A stretch of DNA of 23,362 nucleotides from an uncultured Bacteroidales bacterium (GCA_934692905.1 CAKUUM010000040.1:1-23362); one strand, 5' to 3'; positions 1-9,457 are shown, counted from the stretch's first letter. Numbers and translations: made by a program. The notes: generated from the letters alone by a model not told the origin.

Positions 1-168
1 GCCGACCTTATCTCCCGTGGTATTGATGCCGACCGTATCGAATACGACGGCAAGGGCAAGACCGAACCTATCGCAACCAACGATACCGAGGAAGGGCGTG
101 CTCAGAACCGCCGTGTCGAATTCGAAATCACCGGCACCAACGGCGAAGACATCCAGCAAATCCGATAG
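1..168 (+). CDS. OmpA-family protein, C-terminal end (5' truncated by window)
   Basis: Open from the first base to a TAG stop at 166-168; 55 residues are visible. They are the end of an OmpA C-terminal, peptidoglycan-binding domain: a G-I-D-A-D-R-I stretch, then G-K-G-K-T-E-P-I, then the family signature N-R-R-V-E-F near the end (OmpA-like pattern NRRVxF). Proteins of this family sit in the outer membrane or periplasm and bind the meso-diaminopimelate peptide of peptidoglycan through this domain. The N-terminal part, and so the architecture (beta barrel, TPR or WD40 fusion), lies outside the window. No clear intrinsic terminator follows; the 85 bases to the next gene hold two copies of AGTAGTTCATT 22 bases apart (200 and 222) and a T-run. 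The family call is sure; the exact subfamily is not. Confidence 0.9.
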   Translation, partial: ADLISRGIDADRIEYDGKGKTEPIATNDTEEGRAQNRRVEFEITGTNGEDIQQIR

Positions 169-253
169 ATACGTTTATGTATGTCATCGGTTGGTTATCA
201 GTAGTTCATTAGTTATTCAATAGTAGTTCATTTTTTTGTTGACCATATAGTAT

Positions 254-3200
254 ATGTCAAGAACTAAGACAAACATATTGTTTCTTATGTTGTGTTTACC
301 CGTATTGACCATGGCACAGGCTATCACTGTGCCGTGGCAATGCGGATTTGAAGATGCTGCCGAGAACGCCCAATGGGTTTGCAATAAAAATACACAAAAT
401 GCAAATGACCAATGGGGAATAGGTACCGCCACATATTCAGAAGGGCACCAATCCTTATACATCTCCACAAACAATGGTTCGTCCGCACAATATGGTGCCT
501 CTCCGAATGTAGTCATAGCCTATCGCACAATACGTTTTCCGCAAAAGGCAGGGAAATACAATATCTCGTTTGACTGGAAAAGTATAGGTGATACCATTTG
601 TGCCAAACTGTACGTGGGGCTGTTCAATGAGGGTAACCTGACACGGGGACTCTATACCGATGATAAGGGAGTGTCGCATGGATTGTTGGACTTGGTCAAT
701 GAATCTTCCGGAGAGTTGACGTCCAAAGTTCTGTCCAAGTTTATGAAACTTACGGATGGAACCAATAAATACGATTATCTCTATGGCAGTAAAAAATGGC
801 GGAACTATTCCATATTGGGAGGACCTAATAATCCGGAATGTAGCATTAGCCTTGGCCCCTCTACCGCTAAGAGCAACTATGTACTTGCCTTTATCTGGGT
901 CAATACGAACATAAATAAGGACTCTTGCCGGTTAGGAGCCTGCATAGACAACATACAGATAGCGTCCTCCTTATTGCCTAAACCTGCGGAATTAACAGCA
1001 GAGATGCATTGCGCGGACTCTACGATTACGGTATCATGGCAGTCAACGTTGTCTGTGTTTGACATAGAGTACAAGAACGTCAATGCGGCGCAATGGCGTC
1101 GCATCAGCAATATCCCCGCTACAGATGATGCTGTACAAACGTATGCCATCCCCATGCGATATGAAGAAGGCAGTTTCAACATACGCGTCCGAGGCTACAA
1201 CGGTTCAGGTGAAGCCAGTGCCTACACCTCACTCAACAACGTAGTTTATTGGTGCCCTGACAATCATTGTATCAACTACATAGACCTCTACGGCCCGAAT
1301 ACCGAGTGCCGTACCGGAGGTCGTGATGATGCATACAAGGATATGATACCGGGAGTCGTGGATGTGGGCGAAGAAGAAAAAGAAAGTAGGCATACCATAA
1401 ATTGGATAGAAGACAGGTATGACCCCATTACCGCAGGCAGCAGAGATGCAACCGGTAAAATGGTTGCACCTCTAAAAACAATACCGGACGGATATCAAGC
1501 CTCTGTACGCTTGGGCAACTGGAATGATGGTAGCGAAGGCGAAGCCATTACATATAATTTCGTTGTGGACTCCTTTTCACAGGCTATATTGATACTCAAA
1601 TACGCCATTGTTTTTGAGCAACCGGGAGACCAGTGCCCTCCTAATGAATTTAAGATAGTGGTGTTGGATTCTATTGATAGAGAAATTGACCAGTTCTGTG
1701 GTAAGGCTAATTTCTTATTCAAGGATGCTGCAGAGTGGAATCTGAATGATACAAACCCTCTTAAGAGAGGTGCACAAATATATTGGAAAGATTGGACTAC
1801 TATGGGATTGGATTTACGCCGATACCATGGTATGGACCTCAAAGTACGTGTTTCTACCAAAGACTGCGGTGGTGGTGGACACTTTAGTTACGCATACTTT
1901 GTGCTGGATTGTGTGTCTGCCTCATTGGAAACGGACAATTGTGGTATCAATTCTGAGATAGAGGTGAATGCACCCGAAGGATTCAATTATACATGGACCG
2001 ACTCCAAAGGCAATGTCAAGGGGCATGACCGTACATTAAAAGCAGACGCAGGGTACGAAGTATATACCTGCGAAGTATGTATGACGGAAGCAGCGGATTG
2101 TTGTTTTGAACTTTCTACAGACCTTGCACCGCGTTATCCTGCACCGCAGTTCTCATGGAAGCATGCTCCCAAGAATTGCCGTAGTTATGTGCAATTTAAT
2201 AGTCAGAGTCATGTACTTGTCAAGTACGATGACAAGGAGGTGCACACCAAGGAGGCTTGTGACCAAATCACATGGGAGTTCACAAACCGTTTGGGGACCC
2301 AAACGACTCCCGCTGACAACCCTTTGATAGAGTGTGACCCTGCGGGTGACACCATATACGTATCCCTCAAAGCAGTATTGGGTGGGGGTAAATGTGATAG
2401 TGTATTGTTTGATACATTATTCATTCCCACTGTTTTTTCACAAGATAGTATTATTGTGCAAGACATCTGCGAGGGGGAACCGGTTATCTTTGCGGGGCAG
2501 CAATGTGACACCACTGGCCTGTATTATGATAGGCAATTTAACTTTGCAGGTTGTGACAGCCTGACGATATTGGACTTACGGGTACATCCCAAGAGCAATA
2601 CCCAATATATGAACGATACTGTCTGCTCATCTGACCTTCCGTATGTACTGAATGGATTGAGTTATGTCAATTCGGGTGTTTACTCGCAAACATTGTACAA
2701 CCGGTGGAATTGTGATAGTGTGGTTCAGTTGTCATTGCAGATAATAGAGAAGCTGATAGTAGAGGTGGATACAGTCCCTACACTCTGTGCGGATGGTAAA
2801 CAATTGACCATAGATTATTCAACTCTTCAAGGTCGGTATGATAGTCTTGCTATACGCTTCACTACCACTATGCCGCAGTCTGTGTTCTATGACCAAATGA
2901 TTTATGACACGCTCCAAACGCAGGTCGTATATCCTTACACGGATAGTATCTTGCCCAACCATTACCATGTGCAACTGGAGTTCTATCAACACCATTCTTG
3001 TGGTAATCAAATCTTTGATTTTGACTTTGATGTGCGATACCGTGCTTCTATCGTAGAGCAGAAGTGGAACGATGTGCTGGCTGTCCTCAATAGCAGGTAC
3101 AATGGTGGATATACATTCACGGCATATCAGTGGTACAAAGACGGTATGCCCTTGGCTGGAGAGACAGGACCTTATTTATATCAGGTGTTGGACAGTACAG

Positions 3201-3520
3201 CCGAGTATAGTGTTGAACTCACCCGTGCGGATGGCATTGCTGTACGCAGTTGTGCTTTTCACCCATCCACACGTACCGATACACAACCATTCCCCACATT
3301 GGCGCAGAAGTCTCAGCATCTGCCTGTCCGCAGGGGCAATACTGATGCACCTATGGTAGAAAGAGTGAATATCTATACATCTTTAGGACAGTGCTACTCT
3401 TCTACACCTATCTCTGATGGAGAAGGGACTGTGACTGCACCTGTCTTTGTGGGACATTATGTAGTCGAATTTATCAAGAGCGACGGCAGTTATGCTACTC
3501 AGCATTTAATCGTCTATTAG
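254..3520 (+). CDS. Large secreted multidomain surface protein, probable T9SS substrate (paralogue 1)
   Basis: 1,088 residues. Residues 1-23 form a signal peptide (basic start, hydrophobic core, M-A-Q-A cleavage region); the Cys at 14 lacks a lipobox. Residues 30-235 look like a beta-rich carbohydrate-binding-type module, about 242-330 like fibronectin type III, and about 415-555 form a domain beginning G-N-W-N-D-G. Two cysteine-containing repeats follow (about 736-778 and 786-830), each ending in a C-D-S then L-x-L-x-V pattern that is common in large Bacteroidetes adhesins. A module with W-N-D-V-L-A-V and Y-Q-W-Y-K spans about 936-1003. The last 50 residues (N-I-Y-T-S-L-G-Q, then G-H-Y-V-V-E, then H-L-I-V) match a type A T9SS C-terminal domain, which directs export through the outer membrane and anchoring. 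The next gene is a paralogue 6 bases downstream, so the two are probably co-transcribed. No catalytic motif was seen; a surface adhesion or glycan-binding role is inference. Confidence 0.85.
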   Translation: MSRTKTNILFLMLCLPVLTMAQAITVPWQCGFEDAAENAQWVCNKNTQNANDQWGIGTATYSEGHQSLYISTNNGSSAQYGASPNVVIAYRTIRFPQKAGKYNISFDWKSIGDTICAKLYVGLFNEGNLTRGLYTDDKGVSHGLLDLVNESSGELTSKVLSKFMKLTDGTNKYDYLYGSKKWRNYSILGGPNNPECSISLGPSTAKSNYVLAFIWVNTNINKDSCRLGACIDNIQIASSLLPKPAELTAEMHCADSTITVSWQSTLSVFDIEYKNVNAAQWRRISNIPATDDAVQTYAIPMRYEEGSFNIRVRGYNGSGEASAYTSLNNVVYWCPDNHCINYIDLYGPNTECRTGGRDDAYKDMIPGVVDVGEEEKESRHTINWIEDRYDPITAGSRDATGKMVAPLKTIPDGYQASVRLGNWNDGSEGEAITYNFVVDSFSQAILILKYAIVFEQPGDQCPPNEFKIVVLDSIDREIDQFCGKANFLFKDAAEWNLNDTNPLKRGAQIYWKDWTTMGLDLRRYHGMDLKVRVSTKDCGGGGHFSYAYFVLDCVSASLETDNCGINSEIEVNAPEGFNYTWTDSKGNVKGHDRTLKADAGYEVYTCEVCMTEAADCCFELSTDLAPRYPAPQFSWKHAPKNCRSYVQFNSQSHVLVKYDDKEVHTKEACDQITWEFTNRLGTQTTPADNPLIECDPAGDTIYVSLKAVLGGGKCDSVLFDTLFIPTVFSQDSIIVQDICEGEPVIFAGQQCDTTGLYYDRQFNFAGCDSLTILDLRVHPKSNTQYMNDTVCSSDLPYVLNGLSYVNSGVYSQTLYNRWNCDSVVQLSLQIIEKLIVEVDTVPTLCADGKQLTIDYSTLQGRYDSLAIRFTTTMPQSVFYDQMIYDTLQTQVVYPYTDSILPNHYHVQLEFYQHHSCGNQIFDFDFDVRYRASIVEQKWNDVLAVLNSRYNGGYTFTAYQWYKDGMPLAGETGPYLYQVLDSTAEYSVELTRADGIAVRSCAFHPSTRTDTQPFPTLAQKSQHLPVRRGNTDAPMVERVNIYTSLGQCYSSTPISDGEGTVTAPVFVGHYVVEFIKSDGSYATQHLIVY

Positions 3521-3526
3521 AGAACA

Positions 3527-6500
3527 ATGAAATATATCATAACAATGAAAAGATACGTTTTATTCCTTATGTGCGCTATAGTGGGCGTACAAGTGTTACA
3601 TGCACAGGCCATGTTTACCTGTGACTTCGAGGACTCTTTGCAAAACAAACAGTGGGTCTTAGTCTCTGGTGATATGGCAGATGAGATACCCAACAAGTGG
3701 GTCATCGGAGAGGCTGTTAATAATGGAGGCAAACAGAGTTTGTATATTTCTGCAGACGGAGGGAAGACTGCCACTTACGCTCAGCACAACTCTTATGCAA
3801 TATGCCATATGGATGTTACACTGAATGCAGGCACGTATGACCTTTCTTTTGACTGGCAGGGCATGGGATACACAGATGGAGGCATGGATGGTCTTTATGT
3901 ATGTTGGGTACCCGACAGAGACCCATTAAGCGTGAATCCGGAGACTAACCCGCGAGGGGATTCCATTATGCTTAATTATAACAAATCCAACACTTTGACT
4001 TCAATACTGAACCAGTATGCTGTTGATTTCTCGGGCAACGGAAACAAGCGTCTCTATGGAGGAGCCGCATGGAAGAATTGCCGAGGAAAAATTAAGGCTG
4101 ATGGCAAACATCGCCGGTTAGCGTTTATATGGCTGACCAGTGCCAATTCCAAAGTCATAAACCCTGGCGGTTGCATAGATAATATCAATATCATTGATAG
4201 CAGAAGATGTCCTGCTCCAGTGGCTCTTACGACCACTAAATTGGGAAACCAACAGGTACGTCTTCAGTGGATTGGAGATGCAGAGCAATACGAAGTAAGG
4301 TGCTACTCGTACATTGATAAGACGTGGCGAAATATCGTTGTACAGGATACCACGGTGGTATTCTCAGGACTGCCCGAAGGAGTCACAGATTATTACGTCA
4401 ATGCTTTGTGCGAAGATAGTTTGCGTAGTGCAATTGCCACTTGTTCCGAGTTCTTGTATTATCCTGAAAATCATTGTATCGATTATCTAACATTGGATAG
4501 CAGCAACTGTTATATCTCAGAGCAACTTGTAAGTACTACTCCTGTATCATCATTGACGTGGATAAATAAGAAAGTCGATTTTACATACACTTCTGGGGGG
4601 AGCCGCCATACGGTACACTACCGCCAGGATGAAACAGATCCGCGTACGTGTGGAGGACTGAAAACTGTGCCGGAGGGAGAGGTTGCATCCGTACGTTTAG
4701 GAAACTGGAACGTGGGTGCTGAAGCAGAGCGAATAGAATACAAACTGCATGTAAATGCACGTGTAAACCCCGTATTACTACTTAAGTATGCTGTGGTTCT
4801 TCAGAAACCGGGCTCTGGCTGCGACCCCAATCCTGGTTTCCTATTGCGCGTGTTAGATAAGACTGGGCAGTTAGTATCTAAGTGTGCTTCTGCTGATTTT
4901 GATTTCAAAAAAGCGGCAGATGCCGAATGGGAGGCGTGTATGAGTTCAGGCGAAGTCCGCTGGAAAGATTGGACTACGGTGGGTGTAAATTTGGCAGACT
5001 ACGATGGGGAGACACTGACTATCCAGTTGACCACTTATGATTGTGGTGGCACAGGACACTATGGCTATGCATACTTCACATTGGGTTGCTCGGATGGGCA
5101 GTTGTCTGGCATGTCGTGTGCTACAGAGAACCTGAGGTTTACTGCTCCTGACGGATTCAACTACCGTTGGTACAAGGCGACGGAGCCCACCAAGATTCTC
5201 GGACGCGGACAGACCTACGAAGTCACTCCCCAAGACACGTGCCACTACAAGGTGGACCTTATGTTTGCCCAAGACTCTACCTGCTACTTCTCCTTGACAG
5301 CCTCGGCGCAGCCCTATCAACCGGCAGCCACTGCTGCTTACAAGCGTATCCCGCATGATTGTATCAATGAAGTGCAGTTTACAGACCTCAGCCATGTGAT
5401 AGAGACTAATCAAATAACCGGCGAAATTACCCACACCAACAAGCCTATGGATTGGATAATGTGGGATTTTGGTGATGGAACGACTTCCTTCGATATAAAT
5501 CCGACACATATATTCCCCAATGAGGGGCAGAAACTAAATGTCAAACTGATTGCGCATCTCTCTACTTGTGTGGACACATTTGTAATCAATGACTATTTGC
5601 CTGCCATTGGCACACAATATGATACTATTCCTGTGCAGCAGTGCTTTGGCACAGACTACAAGTACACATACACAGACTCTCTCCACCAATCACGTATAGA
5701 TACTTTAACCGAGTCGGGATTGTATACCTACACACTCAAGGCATATACGGGGTGTGATAGTATTGTGACCATCAATCTTGATATGACAGATACACTATAT
5801 ACTCTGATAGACACACTGGTTATGCGTGGTGAGACTTACACAGTCGGAGACCAAACATTCTCTGAGACGGGAGTTTACAGAATCCCGCTCATCGCGGCAT
5901 CAGGATGTGACAGTGTGGTAACTTTGAAGTTGAGGGTGTACAACAATCTGAAAGTAAAGGGTGACACACTGCTGTATGCGTGTCATGGCGACCCGTTTGT
6001 GACTTATAACTATCAGTTTACACAGGGGTGGACCAACCTCTACTCGTTAGTGTTCGAAGAGCCTGCATTGGAGCGCGTTTATCATGATACGCTGCACTCC
6101 GAAACTGAGTTGGATATCCCGTTGCCACAAGCATTGCGACCGGATAAGTATCATGGTCAAATGACATTTGTGGATAGTATCGGAGGGGATGTAACGATAC
6201 CGTTTGTACTGGAGTTGCGCTACAATAATGAAGTGCTGACTCAACGTTGGAATGATGTGCTGGCAGTGCGAAATGAGGAGTACAACGGCGGATATGAATT
6301 CGTAGGGTATCAGTGGTACAAAAACGGGTTGCCTATTGAGGGGGCGACACAGTCTTACTACTATGCCCAGGACGGATTGGATATGACGGCAGAGTACTCG
6401 ACACTGATTACACGCGGAGGGGATAGCCTCCAATTGATGACGTGCCAGATTACGCCGACACTCATATCGCCTGCCGATGTGCCAGATGTGCCTATTTTAG

Positions 6501-6721
6501 CCACTTTGGTAGGACACGGGCAACATATGCCAATTATCGGGCAGAAAGCCCATTCGATGAATGGCATGGCATATTGGACGACAATCTACGGCGTTGTGAT
6601 TAACGAGCAGACTATCGTACAAGGTAGGGGCATTACGGCTCCATTGTGGGGTGGCGTGTATCTGCTTACTATTCAAGAAGATAATGGCAGTACTCATACC
6701 TTCTCGATAATCGTTCAGTAG
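3527..6721 (+). CDS. Large secreted multidomain surface protein with PKD domain (paralogue 2)
   Basis: 1,064 residues, colinear with the preceding gene: shared G-N-W-N start of the middle domain (about 391), C-G-G-T-G-H and A-Y-F motifs near 506-517, two C-D-S repeats (about 704-753 and 760-803), and the W-N-D-V-L-A-V / Y-Q-W-Y-K module near the end. A clear PKD domain lies at about 600-690 with the hallmark W-D-F-G-D-G-T (645-651); the equivalent segment of paralogue 1 has lost this motif (W-E-F-T-N). The signal peptide is M-K-R-Y-V-L-F-L to H-A-Q-A. The ATG at 3527 puts six extra residues before it; the ATG at 3545 is an equally good start. The C-terminus (Y-G-V-V, then G-V-Y-L-L-T-I, then S-I-I-V) is a diverged T9SS-type tail. 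A strong terminator follows 30 bases downstream, ending the two-gene unit. The biochemical role is unknown; adhesion or matrix binding is likely. Confidence 0.85.
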   Translation: MKYIITMKRYVLFLMCAIVGVQVLHAQAMFTCDFEDSLQNKQWVLVSGDMADEIPNKWVIGEAVNNGGKQSLYISADGGKTATYAQHNSYAICHMDVTLNAGTYDLSFDWQGMGYTDGGMDGLYVCWVPDRDPLSVNPETNPRGDSIMLNYNKSNTLTSILNQYAVDFSGNGNKRLYGGAAWKNCRGKIKADGKHRRLAFIWLTSANSKVINPGGCIDNINIIDSRRCPAPVALTTTKLGNQQVRLQWIGDAEQYEVRCYSYIDKTWRNIVVQDTTVVFSGLPEGVTDYYVNALCEDSLRSAIATCSEFLYYPENHCIDYLTLDSSNCYISEQLVSTTPVSSLTWINKKVDFTYTSGGSRHTVHYRQDETDPRTCGGLKTVPEGEVASVRLGNWNVGAEAERIEYKLHVNARVNPVLLLKYAVVLQKPGSGCDPNPGFLLRVLDKTGQLVSKCASADFDFKKAADAEWEACMSSGEVRWKDWTTVGVNLADYDGETLTIQLTTYDCGGTGHYGYAYFTLGCSDGQLSGMSCATENLRFTAPDGFNYRWYKATEPTKILGRGQTYEVTPQDTCHYKVDLMFAQDSTCYFSLTASAQPYQPAATAAYKRIPHDCINEVQFTDLSHVIETNQITGEITHTNKPMDWIMWDFGDGTTSFDINPTHIFPNEGQKLNVKLIAHLSTCVDTFVINDYLPAIGTQYDTIPVQQCFGTDYKYTYTDSLHQSRIDTLTESGLYTYTLKAYTGCDSIVTINLDMTDTLYTLIDTLVMRGETYTVGDQTFSETGVYRIPLIAASGCDSVVTLKLRVYNNLKVKGDTLLYACHGDPFVTYNYQFTQGWTNLYSLVFEEPALERVYHDTLHSETELDIPLPQALRPDKYHGQMTFVDSIGGDVTIPFVLELRYNNEVLTQRWNDVLAVRNEEYNGGYEFVGYQWYKNGLPIEGATQSYYYAQDGLDMTAEYSTLITRGGDSLQLMTCQITPTLISPADVPDVPILATLVGHGQHMPIIGQKAHSMNGMAYWTTIYGVVINEQTIVQGRGITAPLWGGVYLLTIQEDNGSTHTFSIIVQ

Positions 6722-6750
6722 TAACAGATTTCGTTTTTCTTAAAGTAGAA

Positions 6751-6784
6751 GGGACTGCCAAACGTATGTTTGGTGGTCTCTTTT
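6751..6784 (+). terminator. Intrinsic terminator of the surface-protein pair
   Basis: A 13-bp stem (left arm 6751-6763, right arm 6768-6780, three G-T pairs) with a 4-base loop GTAT, followed directly by TTTT. It lies 30 bases after the stop codon. The wobble pairs are allowed only in RNA from the + strand, which supports this orientation. Confidence 0.85.
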
Positions 6785-6817
6785 GCAAAAATGGGGAGTG
6801 AGGTCAAAAGGTATCCT

Positions 6818-6847
6818 CAGGGCAAGGTCAGGGAAACCACAGGGAAA
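6818..6847 (+). repeat. Dispersed G-rich intergenic repeat, copy 1
   Basis: Core AAGGTCAGGGAAA flanked by CAGGG on both sides, so CAGGG recurs three times. Related copies are at 14391-14419 (minus) and 15687-15716 (plus); the similarity to the third copy extends upstream through TATCC. A perfect 11-nt tandem pair, AACATATAACC, follows at 6869-6890. No coding potential was seen in this roughly 300-base gap apart from the rpe promoter. Confidence 0.7.
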
Positions 6848-6965
6848 TACAAGAAGTTATTTGTGCGCAACATATAACCAACATATAACCAACCACCTAC
6901 AAAATACGGCTCCACTCACACAAGAGATGCAAAATGAACAAAATTCGATAAGAAACGAAAATATA

Positions 6966-6997
6966 TTTGGTTTTCGGACAATTTTGTATTATCTTTG
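6966..6997 (+). promoter_or_regulatory. Bacteroidetes-type promoter for rpe-comEC
   Basis: -33 box TTTG at 6966-6969, 20-base spacer, -7 box TATCTTTG at 6990-6997, 26 bases before the rpe ATG. This matches the known Bacteroidetes consensus TTTG-N19-21-TAnnTTTG. Its placement argues against the longer rpe reading frame beginning at 6967, which would start inside the promoter. Confidence 0.8.
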
Positions 6998-7023
6998 TAT
7001 GCGATTTAGAGAATTTGATATAT

Positions 7024-7680
7024 ATGACCAGACCCCATCAAATATCGCCGAGCCTGTTGGCGGCGGACTTCGGGAACCTGCAACGCGAGTGCGAGATGAT
7101 TAACCGCAGCCATGCGGAGTACCTGCACGTGGACGTGATGGACGGCGTGTTTGTGCCGAACATCTCATTCGGCTTCCCCGTCATGAAAACGCTCAAACAG
7201 CACTGTACCAAGCCCTTGGATGTGCACCTGATGATTACGCACCCCGAGAAGTACGTGGAGCGTTTCTGCGACGCGGGGGCGTGGAGTGTGGGCTTTCACC
7301 TCGAAGCCACCGACCAAGCCGATGCCATTCTCGACCTGATTCGTGCCAAAGGGGTGCGCACGTGCCTCACCATCAACCCCGATATCGATGTGCACCGCCT
7401 TGACCCGTATTTGGACAAGGTGGATATGCTGCTCATCATGTCGGTGTATGCGGGTTTCGGGGGGCAGTCGTTCATTCCCGAAGCATTGGACAAAGTGCGC
7501 TATCTGCGTCAGGCGATAGATGCGCACGGGCTGCCGACCTTGATTGAAGTGGACGGTGGCGTCAACCGCAAGTGGGCACCCGAATTGTGGCGTGCCGGTG
7601 CCGATGTATTGGTGGCAGGCAGTGCTGTCTTCCAAGCCAAAAACCCATTGGCTGCCATCGACATACTGAAGCAGGAATGA
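7024..7680 (+). CDS. rpe: Ribulose-phosphate 3-epimerase
   Basis: 218 residues, normal for the family. The enzyme interconverts D-ribulose 5-phosphate and D-xylulose 5-phosphate in the non-oxidative pentose phosphate pathway, in the cytoplasm, using a divalent metal in a TIM barrel. Metal and catalytic residues are present: His35 and Asp37 in H-V-D-V-M-D-G, His68 in H-L-M-I, Asp177 in E-V-D-G-G. The phosphate-binding loop reads M-S-V-Y-A-G-F-G-G-Q (139-148), with Ala where most homologues have Pro before G-F-G-G-Q. The ATG at 7024 was chosen because it gives the canonical N-terminus (I-S-P-S-L-L-A-A-D) and lies downstream of the promoter; the in-frame ATG at 6967 overlaps the promoter. The stop overlaps the comEC start (ATGA), so translation is probably coupled. 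Confidence 0.95.
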   Translation: MTRPHQISPSLLAADFGNLQRECEMINRSHAEYLHVDVMDGVFVPNISFGFPVMKTLKQHCTKPLDVHLMITHPEKYVERFCDAGAWSVGFHLEATDQADAILDLIRAKGVRTCLTINPDIDVHRLDPYLDKVDMLLIMSVYAGFGGQSFIPEALDKVRYLRQAIDAHGLPTLIEVDGGVNRKWAPELWRAGADVLVAGSAVFQAKNPLAAIDILKQE

Positions 7681-9095
7681 GATGGCTGGCGGCACATACG
7701 TGGCTGCTTGCGTTGGTGCCGCTGACGATTATATTGGTGCTGTGCTACTACACGGCATTCCCCGTTAACCTGTTGTCTGACAGCGAAGTACCATATCTCG
7801 ACCGCGATACGGTGCTGTGTGTGCACCTCCTCTGCGAGGGGCAGGAGCGCACCAGGACCATCCGCTACACCGCACAGGTACAGGACGGAAGCCGTTTCCT
7901 GCTCTACCTCAAGAAAGACAGTTTGGATTACCCCCATTCGGGCGATGTATTGTTAGTGCAAACCACCGTGCGGCGCGGGGGCGTGTTAGGCGATTTCGAT
8001 TATGGTCGTTACCTGCGCCTGCAGGGGCTGGCAGGTAGCGGTTGGGCACATCGGGGCAACTGGCAAGTGATTGGTCATCAGCCGTTGCGCGGACCACGTG
8101 CCATAGCGGAGCGGTGCCAACATGCGCTGCATGAACGCTATCGGGTATTGGGTATCCACGGGCAGGAGTTGGGTATCGTGAGCGCACTCACATTAGGCTA
8201 CCGCGAAGAGTTGGACAAACAGGTGCAGCAGAGTTTTTCCGCCGCGGGTGCCATGCATATCCTGGCGGTCAGCGGTCTGCACACAGGCGTGATGTGGGGC
8301 GTGATTATGTGGCTGCTGACGTTGGGCGGACTCGCCAAGCCCCTCTACGACGAGCGCGGCAGACGCTGGGCAATCGCCTTGGCGGGGATAGCGGCATTGT
8401 GGGTATATGCTTTCGTCACGGGTTTGAGCCCGTCGGTAATGCGTAGTGCATTGATGGTGACGCTGTTGGAAGTCAGTTACCTGTTGCGCCGCCCGCTGTC
8501 GAGTATCAACTGTCTGTCCGCAGCGGCAGTTATCATACTGCTTGTCAATCCGTTATCGTTATGGAGCGTTAGTTTCCAACTCAGTTTTGCAGCCATGGCA
8601 GGACTGCTGTTCGTAGCCCGACGCATGCAGCAACGGGTGATGTTGCGAGGGGAACTCCTTATTTATATAGGCGGTCTGCTACTGACTTCGGTTGCAGCGC
8701 AGATAGGCACAGCCCCCTTGACGCTCTATTACTTTGGGCAAACGAGCAACTATTTCGCCCTCACCAACATCGCAGTCATACCTATGGCGTTTGTGCTGTT
8801 TGCCCTATGCCTCAGTGCGTTAGCCCTCTCGTGGTGCGTAGTGGGAACGTGGATAGGCACAGCCGTACAGGGCTGCGCATGGCTGTTGAGACGATATGTA
8901 GAATGGATAGAAAGCCTCCCCTACTCCACCACACAGATTACCATCAGCACCCCGTCAGTATTCCTGTTGTACGGAGCCATCGTCTGCGCCCTGCTGATGA
9001 TGCGTGGCGACCGCGTACACTGGTGGTGGTTAGTAGGCGTGGCAGGTTGCATGGCTATGGTGGTGCTGATAGAGACAGGGGTACTATACAAATAA
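7677..9095 (+). CDS. comEC: ComEC/Rec2-family DNA uptake channel protein, short form
   Basis: 472 residues from the ATG at 7677, which overlaps the rpe stop as ATGA; an in-frame ATG at 7572 would lie deep inside rpe and is unlikely. One N-terminal membrane helix (about 9-29) is followed by a soluble OB-like region containing F-D-Y-G-R-Y-L, then the Competence domain with many membrane helices. The signature A-G-A-M-H-I-L-A-V-S-G-L-H-T-G lies near 195-210. ComEC is the inner-membrane pore that carries single-stranded DNA into the cytoplasm during natural transformation. The protein has no C-terminal metallo-beta-lactamase domain and appears shorter at both ends than Bacteroidetes homologues of my recollection (roughly 650-700 residues), so it may be reduced. 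The start fits the rpe overlap and the stop is a plain TAA; no frameshift is evident. Confidence 0.88.
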   Translation: MRWLAAHTWLLALVPLTIILVLCYYTAFPVNLLSDSEVPYLDRDTVLCVHLLCEGQERTRTIRYTAQVQDGSRFLLYLKKDSLDYPHSGDVLLVQTTVRRGGVLGDFDYGRYLRLQGLAGSGWAHRGNWQVIGHQPLRGPRAIAERCQHALHERYRVLGIHGQELGIVSALTLGYREELDKQVQQSFSAAGAMHILAVSGLHTGVMWGVIMWLLTLGGLAKPLYDERGRRWAIALAGIAALWVYAFVTGLSPSVMRSALMVTLLEVSYLLRRPLSSINCLSAAAVIILLVNPLSLWSVSFQLSFAAMAGLLFVARRMQQRVMLRGELLIYIGGLLLTSVAAQIGTAPLTLYYFGQTSNYFALTNIAVIPMAFVLFALCLSALALSWCVVGTWIGTAVQGCAWLLRRYVEWIESLPYSTTQITISTPSVFLLYGAIVCALLMMRGDRVHWWWLVGVAGCMAMVVLIETGVLYK

Positions 9096-9102
9096 TTCTC
9101 CG

Positions 9103-9435
9103 CTAATTGCCGTTAGAACTCCATTCGGACAAAATATCAAGAATAGAATGAAAATATATCTGTGTGTATGCCGTTTTCTCAGGAAGACATATTGAAATGG
9201 TGTACCAACTTTCACCACTATGATACTCCCACTGATAGCAGGCACATTCCGGATTGTATCTGCTCTCATCCAATTTTTCCACCTTACACCGTTGAAAAGA
9301 GTATGCCGTGCCATCGATGGCCGTCCATACCCCATTATGTGTATATTCATCAGACCAAGTAGCAGTTTGCTCCACCCCTGTCAGATAATGCCGTAGTTCA
9401 CGTCCTGGCTTAAATACTAATCTTTGTGCGGTCAC
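9103..9435 (-). CDS. Possible hypothetical protein, GTG start or 5'-truncated
   Basis: 110 residues on the minus strand, ending 8 bases from the comEC stop in a convergent layout. It begins at a GTG; the frame stays open about 13 more codons upstream without an ATG, so this may be the 3' remnant of a longer gene. Composition looks protein-like (many Tyr, Trp, Glu; mixed synonymous codons; Cys-x-Cys-Tyr-x-Trp-Glu). I recognise no family. It has no signal peptide, no membrane helix and no visible promoter of the local type, and its 5' end lies close to the promoter of the next + strand gene. It may be a real small gene or a relic. If it is not coding, 9096-9457 holds nothing else I can identify. 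Confidence 0.35.
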   Translation of the reverse strand: MTAQRLVFKPGRELRHYLTGVEQTATWSDEYTHNGVWTAIDGTAYSFQRCKVEKLDESRYNPECACYQWEYHSGESWYTISICLPEKTAYTQIYFHSILDILSEWSSNGN

Positions 9436-9457
9436 ATTGCGCGAAATGAAAAATAAA

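Noticed and set aside
254..3520. Lipoprotein signal from the Cys at residue 14
   Set aside because: The residues before it (L-M-L) do not form a lipobox, and a better signal peptidase I site follows at M-A-Q-A.
6783..7103. 106-codon + frame across the rpe promoter
   Set aside because: It covers the G-rich repeat and promoter and overlaps rpe out of frame; no protein-like features.
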